Shown in pieces: positions 55,750 to 64,000 of a stretch of DNA of 64,000 bases. How positions within the stretch are numbered: the stretch's first letter is position 1; each line of letters opens with the position of its first letter. The notes under the pieces were generated by a model, which saw only the letters and a list, made by a program, of their open reading frames with translations, did no database searches and was not told the DNA's origin. Where the stretch lies: assembly GCA_944472135.2 (NCBI GenBank), contig OX235262.1, positions 85,224,903 through 85,288,902 on the forward strand, written 5' to 3'. The stretch is from Trichobilharzia regenti. Lineage: Eukaryota > Platyhelminthes > Trematoda > Strigeidida > Schistosomatidae. The position numbers were made by a program, and so were the translations under genes.

Positions 55750-55920
55750 ATTTTAATTTCAAGAGCCGGGACTTTAATTAGTAGACCAGTAGTCAACGTC
55801 CTCATCTCGTAGCCTAAAGGCGAGCGTCATGTGAGTGTCCTGCTAAGGTGCCCAAAACTAGAATAAAAAAGCGCTGTTCGGTGCTCCTTGTTTTTCAGGG
55901 TTCTTGAAATGACTTATATT
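55750..55920 (+). mobile_element. SINE-A remnant, very decayed
   Basis: taaaggcgagcgtcatgtga and gctgttcggtgctccttg weakly recall the SINE-A body and ribozyme end. Confidence 0.35.
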
Positions 55921-56099
55921 TGTAAGGAAATTTATCATGAAATCAATCAGCACCAGAATAATAGTCACGTATCTTTGAACCTCATCTTAACTGCCGATAT
56001 CTGGATAAACAGATAGTATTGTGGCGTGTGCTACTTGCAAGATTTATCAGTAGCATATAGAAAGACGTTCATCAGCACAAAAATATCAAATAGCGGAGA

Positions 56100-56515
56100 G
56101 AAACATTTGATTGCATGGAGGATTTCATCATGAGCTGACATCAATTAGAGAACCAACCACTGGACAACCAGCTAGGTGTACTAGACATCTGTTTCGTCCT
56201 AGTTTGGGAGTATTCGGCAGTACGCACCCACCAAGTTTCGAATCCAGGACCTTCCGGTTACAAGGGGAGCTCATAGACCATTGAGCCACTGGGACCCGAC
56301 CCAATGATCCTTGAATTCGAAATTCTGCCAATTCACGACATAGCACGACCATTCCGCAATATCTTCTTCGATGAGTTACTGCCTCATCTTCAACCTGCTT
56401 GCTGTACCCTACTGAACACGGCTTCCCACTAGAACCAGTAGAACTGATGTCAGCTCATTATGAAATCCCCCATACAATCAAACAAAAATTCCTACAAAAC
56501 CAATACTTGAAGAAA
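56100..56515. mobile_element. SINE-A fold-back, nearly full
   Basis: A minus-strand SINE-A (56102-56430) ends in a short inverted 3' end (56430-56515, gatgtcagctcattatgaaa ... caaaaccaatacttga). Both outer ends are therefore SINE 3' ends. Its ribozyme core reads CCGAATA and is broken. Confidence 0.7.
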
Positions 56516-56519
56516 GATT

Positions 56520-57325
56520 TGACTTCAAAGACAGCAAATGAAGCAGCGCTGTGGCAAACCATGGGTGAAACGAAAAGAAAACAAAGAAACACAATACGAA
56601 GGACAGAAGTACCAAAATTCGAAAGATCCGTCCAAATGACGATTTTCATATGAGGTGTTCATAATTTCCCTACATTAAGATATCAAATTCCAAATAACTA
56701 TTCCATTATCAAGTCTCTCATCGTCTACCGTTACACTGTCATCAAGCCTCAGAGAATAAATAAGAATCATTGACAAGTGTACAGACATGCAGATCTGTCT
56801 ACAAATTACTTCACATATTTCGTTCACTTTTAGTTTCACACAGGGCAACCACACTTCATGCAGTCAATAATGCACGATAATTTAAACAGGAATTTACAAT
56901 AATTTCTGTTTTAATGAATGTCATTTCCATTGGAAGTAGAAACGTGTCATTATCAAGATACTGGAATTAAGTCTGTTACATGCAAACACTAAAGGTTTTA
57001 ACGTAAACAGAAGGCTAAATGAACTAAACCAACGGAAAATTCTATTGTTCGAATAAAATTTCATTTCGACAAAAATAGACAAAAAATTTGAACTAATAAA
57101 AGCACATTTTCTTTCTAAATAACATTCCCCCCACCCCGTGTTTTATTTTGGTCTACCATATTCATTATTATTATTATTTGAAATGAATTTGCTAACATTT
57201 TTCACTTCCTTTCATTTTATACAAATTCGTTGGTTTTAATCTTTCCATCATTCACTTAATTTTGTTTGAATTGATAGTGAAATTTGTAAAACATTTGAAA
57301 ATAAAATTTAAGTTTCAATTCCTCA
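56520..57325. other. No gene seen
   Basis: AT-rich sequence with no recognised feature. Confidence 0.4.
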
Positions 57326-57329
57326 ACAG

Positions 57330-58135
57330 TGAAACACAAATGGTAATCGTGCAGATGTCAGAAAGAAGAGAACATGAAATTCAGCAAAGTGTAGGAATTC
57401 TGCATTGGAAACTGAAGTAATATCATGAATTTGGCTTATGAGATTCTCGAAATGAATGTACGTATGAAGTCTGTTGCTGTTAAGATTAACGTCACAGAAT
57501 TTTAGTCCAAGAGATAGATCTTTTACTTGTACCGTTGATCAAGGAACTGAAGAGTGATTGAAAACAAATTAATTAGAATCGCAAGGGAACTTATTCTGGA
57601 CTTCCACGGCGGGTTTCAGGCTTTTGTTCAAATCTGATTTAACATTTTCCGCTCTTCTGTTCTGCACCAGTGTAAAGTATTAATTACACGATTGTCTCTC
57701 GCATGATGATAATTCACAAAGAGCGGAAGATCTCTGTGATATGTTTCTTTGCAATTCGAATATACGTGAATTTATAGAATCGATGACGTTTCTAGGGTGA
57801 CGTTGAACAGTTTTTGAATTAGGATATATAGGATGTCTACGCAGCACTTTCCAGAACCATTTTGGATATTCACGGTTGTTAATAGAGCTCTTGAAAAATT
57901 CCAATTTTGCATTTACTTCGGCAAGTTTGGCAGAGTAACGTAGAAACCCGTTGAGTTCCTTCCCTGTCGAAGGGTCCTTGCTCTTTTTCAGGTCGTGGAA
58001 AACACCTCGTGTTTTCTTCTTTCTAATGTCTATATGGGTGTTTTCCATGATCTGAAAAAGAATTGTATAGATGAACACAAAGGATGAATTCATTACGTAA
58101 CCGAAACTTAAATCTGATTTCTTTTTAGTCAAAGA
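57330..58135 (-). mobile_element. PLE-1 amino-terminal fragment
   Basis: The minus frame 57680-58132 reads FLRYSAKLAEVNAKLEFF, EYPKWFWKVLRRHPIYPNSK and SINSRIFELQRNISQRSS, a Lys-rich, helical stretch. Further downstream, across stops, comes VQVKDLSLGLKFCDVNLNSN and HFENLISQIHDI. The LSLGLKFC block stands before RT in Penelope proteins, so I read the whole as the part lost from the other PLE-1 copies. The link to Penelope for the first stretch is by context and less sure. The first ATG is not reliable. Confidence 0.6.
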
Positions 58136-58185
58136 TGATGAATAGTTAATAATTTTATTTTAATAATTTTTATTCATGGATTTCC

Positions 58186-58490
58186 CGCCGATGACACTGG
58201 TTGGTGGTCGCGGTAAATCATGAATTGGTAAAAGCTAGAATTCATGGGCTGGTCATTGAATCGCGCCCCAGTGGCTGAATGGTATACGAGCTTGCCTTGT
58301 AACTGGAAGGTCCCGGGATCGAACCCTGGCAATGGGTGCATACTGCCGATGATTCCCAAAAAGCTAGGATGAAACGGCTGTCCAGTACTCCCTGTTGGGT
58401 TTTCAATGGTTCTCTAATTGATATCAATCCGAGGCCAAACTCGTAAAAACAAATTTAATCCCTACAAACCAACTCCTGATAACAATTTTA
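58186..58490 (+). mobile_element. SINE-A, partial
   Basis: A box tggctgaatggt, B box ggatcgaaccc, then a hammerhead-like segment (58335-58395) whose core reads CCGATGA for CTGATGA. GAAAC and GTC are intact. One core change probably disables it. Confidence 0.75.
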
Positions 58491-58544
58491 TAATGAATTT
58501 TAGCATTTATTCTTTATCAAGTAAATAATATCGTTTCACTGCGT

Positions 58545-58765
58545 ATATGTGCCTCAGTGATTCAGTGGTGGGATGCTTGCCACCTGGGGCGGATTCCCAC
58601 ATGACACACTCCTAAACCTCAGCTAGCATGTAGTAATCTTGGAAGCAGGTTAGCAACCCAACTCTATAAAAATGACAAGACCGTTAATAAAACTTCAGAG
58701 CTTAAAGCTCAAAGCCTTATGTTTCACTATCATCACCTGGGATGAATAAAAAACGAAAAAAGGCT
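58545..58765 (+). mobile_element. SINE-B, decayed
   Basis: The head (gtgcctcagtgattcagtgg), a partly lost body and the tail (aaagccttatgtttcactat) can be followed. Confidence 0.6.
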
Positions 58766-58999
58766 GTGTGATGTATCCAACAAATAAATTAATATGGAAC
58801 TGAACACAGTCTGAGAAACCAAAAGATGCAAGGATGTAGTGAATCCGCACAGTTAAGTCAGAAGTGAATCCTGAACTAAAGTTTTGTACTTGTTAGAATT
58901 CATTAAGGGTAAGTTTCTTTTCTTCTTTTATTAAAAGAGAATGTATACACCATTAAACCTAGAAGTTAGAATCATTGAAATTTATAATAGAAGTATAAT

Positions 59000-59290
59000 A
59001 TTAGTTGGTTGGAGACAATCAGCAGGAAGCATTGGACCTATGTTCCGTGCTAGCTAGCAGCACTCGTCAGTAAGGCGTATCTGCAACCTTGAAGGGACTC
59101 ATGTCTCTTCTGAGATTCGAACCCGCGTCACCCAGTGAGTACTGCAGTCAGAGACATTACTACTGAGCTTTCCGGGCTCGCAATTGACCTCCTGTAGGAC
59201 TGTAGTAGATATTTTGATTGAATTCAGTCTGCACCAATGAGAGGACTAGACACATCACACTAGTTACTAGTGTCAAATCAAGAAGTATAA
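59000..59290 (-). mobile_element. SINE-D
   Basis: In reverse it shows an A box in aagctcagtagtaatgtct, a B box in cgggttcgaatctcag and the body end gccttactgacgagtgctgc. It matches the copy at 17310-17665. Confidence 0.65.
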
Positions 59291-59499
59291 TATGTTCAAC
59301 CGCTCAGAATGTTCTAGCATTAGTGGAGAACTCAATGTCTAAGAATTCTTGATGTCCTTCATCTAACAATTTTCAATAACCAAATAAATCACCACCTTTA
59401 GGGATATAGCATTCAAAATAAAGACATTAGCAGCACTCGACTTTATAGATCCTTGTTTACACTACATATTATTCACTTCTTGTTTAAAAAGTTTTTTTT

Positions 59500-59735
59500 T
59501 CAAATAATGGAGAATATTTGTAGCTCAGGTGGATTTCTTATGCTATCACTGTAACCTCTTTCTGAAAGCATCCATTTACAGTGAGGATTATTAGAAGAGT
59601 CAGTTGTATCAATCATTTAAGCATTCGATGATATCACTCCACATGAAAGTTGGCAATGAAGACGTTATCTATAGAGACAATGAAAGCGTCTCAGTCAAAC
59701 TACCAAACTCACTCAGAGAACAAGACGATAACAAA
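59500..59735 (+). mobile_element. PLE-3 terminal fragment with hammerhead-like motif
   Basis: aatatttgtagctcaggtgg (59510-59530) matches the left of the insertion at 17757. At 59653-59705 there follow ATGAAGA, a hairpin (gttatc/gacaat), GAAAGC and a GTC triplet, in hammerhead order. The C before TGA is replaced by A. Confidence 0.5.
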
Positions 59736-59874
59736 AGTTTATTTTAATGACTGTATGCTATTCCAAGGAATAAACTTAACCCATTAGCTTTTGATATTCT
59801 CTGTTGTAATTTATAGCGTCGAAACTAGAGGTCATTTTACACCTTCACAGTTGCTGAACTTAAGAGAGTGAGAA

Positions 59875-60745
59875 AACAGGAATACGTTGGACCAACAATC
59901 AGAAGACTCTAGAAGATGTGGATTTAGCTGACGATTTATATCTAATTTCATACAAACTCGGAGACTTAGAGGCAGACGGAAGCTAACAGACTGACAGAAG
60001 AGTCTGGCAGTAAATACTTGACTTCAAGTGAACATAGAGGAGACGGAGGTGATGAAGTCAACCATATAACAATAACAAGCATCAATCAATATCAACGAAA
60101 CAAAATTTGAAAATAGTCACTTCCTCTACTTATCCGGCTAGATGGCATCGTTTCGACTACAGGCAGTTGGTAGGGATGAGGATGTCAAAACCAGAAGTGG
60201 AAAGGCAAAGCAAATTTTTGTTACTCTTCAGTCATTCTGGAAAACTTTTGCACTCAGTCAGTATAAAGAACGAGATTTGCGTTTTCAACACCATCGCCAA
60301 GTCACTTCTCCTATGTGGGTGAGATGCTTGGCTTGTGACGAAAGGCATATTGAACAGGCTGGAGACTTCTATCAACAGCTGCCTTCTCTTGCTCCCGACT
60401 GAAGATCAGATGGCCGGCTTTCCAGGAAAAAATTAGCGGTAAACGACTATGGGAACAAACCAATGTAGAACGAGTTGCCGAGCGAATATGTAAAATAAAA
60501 TGGAGATGGATGGGGCACATTCTGAGGAAACCGTTGAATTACATTACACTCCAGGCCGTCGCCTAAGTGGAAGCAGAATGGGAAACGATGAGTAGGGCAT
60601 CGAGAATGACTTGGAGGAGATAATGTGATTAGAAGATGAGAGATTATGTTCAATAGTGGGGCCATCTGAGGAGGACTGCAGACAGCAGGGTAAAATGGAG
60701 CTGTTCTGTTGCAGCCGCATTCTGTACTCGGCACCCAAAAGAATA
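59875..60745 (+). mobile_element. RTE LINE fragment, diverged
   Basis: The plus strand starts in the RT motif C region (gatttagctgacgattta, a LADD-like remnant). It continues through AVGRDEDVKTRSGKAKQIFVTLQSFWK (frame 60142-60402) and KIKWRWMGHILRKPLNY, and ends in a worn 3' tail near 60740. Frames are broken. Confidence 0.65.
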
Positions 60746-61014
60746 ATTATACAAATAATAACAGTTGCCAAATCTTATTAGTTTTTTTTTATTTTCTAAG
60801 TACTGACTTATATCATCAAAGTTGCTTTCTGCTCAGAATTCTAATCCCCATACAGTCAGAAAAAAACTGTCATCTGATGTATTTAAATTTGTAGGTTCAG
60901 TACTTGCCAGTGTAAGAAAAAAGTGTTCTACCCATGTCGCCTTATGTCATATGATTCAATAAGGCTGTATAATGCTTGTTTGTTTCAACTTTTTTCACTT
61001 GTTATTCTCTTTAG

Positions 61015-61118
61015 CTTCTGCTATCAAATGTCGAACATGTTTACCCTGTGAAGAGAAATACAAAAAGTTATTCAAGATTAGAGAAGATGAAATTGTAGAT
61101 AACTGCGGAGTTTGCATT
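61015..61118 (+). CDS. Cysteine-rich second exon of a secreted protein gene
   Basis: A pyrimidine tract ending gttattctctttag precedes it and ATT|GTGAGT follows. In the only open frame, starting two bases into the exon, it reads SAIKCRTCLPCEEKYKKL, FKIREDEIVDNCGVCI: five Cys in a CxxCxxC ... CxxC pattern. The entry phase matches the signal-peptide exon at 30390-30441 and together they give 52 codons. The exit phase is 0, so at least one more exon is expected beyond. None was recognised before the end of the window. The product would be secreted. The fold is not recognised. Confidence 0.55.
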
Positions 61119-61124
61119 GTGAGT

Positions 61125-61415
61125 CATTTAAAATATCCTTATTACTATTAAAATTAGTATTATTGATAAAGTGAGTAGCCGAATTTTCACTATTTTAGTG
61201 TTTAAGATCATGTTCGTTGGGAAACGGTACTAATTTATTGATGGGTATAAGCGACTTACAATCCCATGATATAAAAATATATCCAACTTGTTCTAGAAAT
61301 GAGTATTAGTAGCCATAATCTGAACACACTTTATGATAAAATATCTGGATCACAGGATTGGGTTTTTCAAGTTCAAATCTATTGTTGAAAATGAATTGAA
61401 AATTTAGTAATCTCA
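61125..61415. other. No gene seen
   Basis: Intron-like AT-rich sequence. Confidence 0.4.
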
Positions 61416-61419
61416 AAAA

Positions 61420-61655
61420 CAGCGTCGATGGCACAGCGGTTAGGACGCTAGCCGACCATGCACATGGTCCGGGGTTCGATTCCCGGCCGATTCATTCCTT
61501 TACCTCGCTAAGCCAGAAATAATGCTGGTAAAGAGGAAAGGTTGTGCATGAAGCTAACAACCTCATCCTGTATAATTAAACACTGCTACAGAAACTTCAA
61601 GCCACTAGTCTGAAGCCCTATGCTCCACTGGGAATGTGAAGGGAAAAAATCTCAA
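61420..61655 (+). mobile_element. SINE-B, well preserved
   Basis: The tRNA-like head is intact (gatggcacagcggttaggac; ggggttcgattcccggcc). Then come the body taatgctggtaaagaggaaa and the tail gaagccctatgctccactgg. The head is nearly the same as that of SINE-C at 43255. Confidence 0.85.
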
Positions 61656-61734
61656 AAACACTTAAAAATGATTTCCATCACTAGTGGACATGAACACAAC
61701 TCAGCACTGTTTGACATAATGTTTATGTCGCAAC

Positions 61735-62050
61735 TTAAAACAGTTAACCATTGGAAAACCAACAGCGAGTACTGAACAGCTACTTCGTCCTAGTTTGATC
61801 GTGCTATTTCATGAACTGGCAGAAGTTCGAATTCATGGGCCATTCGATTGGGTCCCGGTGGCTTAATGGTCTACGAGCTCGCTAGCCTTGTAACCAGAAG
61901 GTCCTGGGCTCGAACCCTGATAGTGGGTGCGTACTGCCAATGATTCCCAAACTAGGATGAAACGGCTGTCCAGTACTACCTGCAGGTTTTCTAATGGTTC
62001 TCTAACTGGTGTCAGCTCATGATGAAATCCTTCAACCAATTAAAACAATT
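61735..62050. mobile_element. SINE-A inverted pair
   Basis: A short minus 3' segment (61738-61796) is joined to a plus-strand SINE-A (61797-62050) with A box tggcttaatggt and B box gctcgaaccc. The ribozyme core reads CCAATGA, so it is inactive. Confidence 0.7.
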
Positions 62051-62054
62051 AATT

Positions 62055-62735
62055 GACAAACACCAATCTGTTATCTTCATTCACAATAAAATCAGTAATA
62101 TTCAGACGTAGTACCTTGCTTTTTAGCTTTACCTTTTAACTGCCGAACTCATTTGGAGTTAAATACTGAGTTCTCCTTGTAGCTTCGAAGAAATTTACTT
62201 TTGCATACCTCTGAACCTTCAAAGAAACTATTAGCATAGACTTTCAGCGTGCCTTGATCGATTAATCGATGCTTAAATGATTCTTGCCTATGTTGAGAAT
62301 TAGAAAACTACTTGACTTCGGAAAAGTACTTCGTGATCACAAGGTCTGTCTGGACAGAGGTGTTTATCATGACTGTTTAAACAACAGTGATATTTTTGGA
62401 TGTGTTCAATACTGAGTCAGTCAGTATACTTTCCATGTTTTGCCTGTGAATTACTAACACTTATTAAGTTTGCACTCAGGATTTATATTCATTAATATAA
62501 TAGGACTAAGCATAGATTCAATACACTAATTACATGACAACAGGCATGCCATCTCAGTTCTTACAATATTTGGTCATGTTATGTCCATTCAGTTGAATGG
62601 TTGAATAATGAAGCATTCACTGTCCTTCTAGATTACATCTTCAGTACTCCCTTTATTGTAATGTGAGCCTTCAGAACTCTCTACGAACAAAATATCCGGT
62701 TTTTCTGATGATATTGATAATAATTAGTTTAGTTT
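62055..62735. other. No gene seen
   Basis: AT-rich sequence with no recognised feature. Confidence 0.4.
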
Positions 62736-62739
62736 TTAC

Positions 62740-63050
62740 GAGTTGATCACGGATTGATATCAGTTAGAGAACCATTGAAAACCCACTAGGGAGTACTGGA
62801 CAGCTGCTGTTACGTCCTAGCTCTTTGGGAATCATCGGCAGTACGCACCCACTGTCAGGGTTCCAACCCAGGACATTCCAGTTATAAGACAAGGTCGTAT
62901 ACGATTCAGCCACTGGGACCAGATTCAATGGCTCATGAATTCTAACAGCTGTCCAGTACTCCCTGGTGGGTTTTCAATGGTTATCTAACTGATATCACTT
63001 CGTGATCAAACTCGTAGAAAAAAAATTAATCCTTACAAACCAAACTATAG
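62740..63050. mobile_element. SINE-A fold-back
   Basis: The minus part (62740-62945) includes a broken ribozyme and B box. The plus part (62946-63050) repeats only the 3' end (agctgtccagtactccctgg to atccttacaaaccaaa). Confidence 0.7.
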
Positions 63051-63054
63051 AAAA

Positions 63055-64000
63055 TAATTAGTATGCCCTAAATATTTCCTTAGGATTATATTCAACCTGC
63101 TATGTTGTTGATATACTGTATTTTTCACTTGAGACTGAACGAAAGAAATAATAAATATATTCAGCCATCATTTATATGGATCTTTTCAAGAGAACATAAC
63201 CCTAGAAAAACAAATTTCCACGGGCAACTAATCACAGTCAAGATCACCAGTAAACACGACATTTCATCTCTGAGGTATACTGGATGTCCACTTTACAATG
63301 AAGTCAACGCTTAAAAATTGATCGATAAATCTGTATGAATACACCATTTTTCAATACAATGAATTAATTAAAAAACCAGATGTAAATATGTGATTGGTCA
63401 TTAGGGAATAACTGTTATTATGTTGCTTAGCCCTCAGTGCTAGCTGATGAATTCTACCAAAATAGTTTGAAATATGGCTACCAAGCTTAAAGACTTGACA
63501 TCGCAATACACTATGAAATGACCTCAGTACGTTAGAATCGATAGGCAGTGCTTACTTTCACCCACCAACAAGGTTAACCTGCAGCCTAAATGATATTTTT
63601 ATATATACAAGTCAAGATATCTAGCAACCTACATTATGATTAAAGTGAACATGTCTGAAATATATATATATATATATAACATTATGGTTGTAGGAACCTT
63701 TTGTCGACAAATTTATCAACAATCAATCTATCGTGAATATAAAAGTAATATGGAATAAAGACATGAATTTAAACCGATGTGCATAATGTTTAATCAACCT
63801 TAGAAGACAAGAATTTAATAAATTTAAAAAAATTAATAATACGATTAAACATGACAAGTGTGTCATAAATAAAGGTAGTTGTATACATTGTTATCAAGGC
63901 AGCTGAAGGTTTTACTCTGGTTCTTCCCAACAGCAAAGATCGTCTCTTAAGCTGTTAACTGTTTCAACCACTAACAGATAAATTAGACTACAGTTATAGA
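63055..64000. other. No gene; (TA)n microsatellite
   Basis: A (TA)n run lies at 63661-63678. The rest is AT-rich with no recognised feature. Confidence 0.5.

Noticed and set aside
57680..58132. A host exon on the minus strand
   Set aside because: The frame is ordinary-looking, but the downstream LSLGLKFC block and decay pattern fit a Penelope amino-terminal part better.
1..64000. CRISPR array, bacterial operon or integrated virus
   Set aside because: No regularly spaced repeats, no dense gene clusters and no capsid or envelope-like frames. All RT sequences are LINE or Penelope type.

Overview
The window looks like nuclear DNA of a digenean fluke close to Schistosoma. It is AT-rich and gene-poor, and it is packed with the repeat classes known from schistosomes: RTE-type LINEs, a CR1-like LINE, several Penelope-like element (PLE) lineages with GIY-YIG endonuclease, a Merlin DNA transposon, tRNA-headed SINEs, and an SM-alpha-like SINE that carries a hammerhead ribozyme. 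The genus is inferred from this combination and not proven. Working names used below are mine: SINE-A (hammerhead SINE), SINE-B and SINE-C (same tRNA-like head, different tails), SINE-D and SINE-E (other tRNA-like heads), PLE-1, PLE-2 and PLE-3 (three Penelope lineages), and R (an unclassified repeat).

Host coding sequence is scarce. The best case is a split gene on the + strand. A signal-peptide exon at 30390-30441 ends in phase 1 at GTAAGC. A cysteine-rich exon at 61015-61118 starts in the matching phase after a pyrimidine tract and ends at GTGAGT. If they belong together, the intron is about 30.6 kb and filled with transposons. Three weaker exon candidates are at 28512-28742 (+), 44498-44650 (+) and 51123-51292 (-).

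Layout. 1-3.7 kb: RTE fragments. 4.3-7.3 kb: PLE-1 remains. 7.4-20 kb: SINE-A, B and D copies, PLE fragments, a small palindromic PLE-2 derivative and a telomere-like tract. 21-25.2 kb: Merlin, a CR1-like LINE and PLE-1. 26.2-28.0 kb: a PLE-2 insertion with an intact 449-codon frame. 28-47 kb: SINE and RTE fragments, a PLE-3 end and a second small palindrome. 47.8-50.1 kb: a second PLE-2 insertion built as a large inverted repeat. 51.3-60.7 kb: RTE copies, SINEs and a PLE-1 amino-terminal fragment. 61-64 kb: the second exon and more SINEs.

The most notable pattern is PLE-2. Four separate insertions (7.4, 26.2, 39.3 and 47.8 kb) all have inverted ends and all are bounded by direct repeats of about 11-15 bases that look like target-site duplications. 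Two of them are only about 200-230 bp and consist of little more than the inverted ends. The terminal hairpin of PLE-2 shows a compensatory base change between copies, which suggests a conserved RNA fold. SINE-B ends in the same sequence as the RTE elements, so RTE machinery probably moves it.
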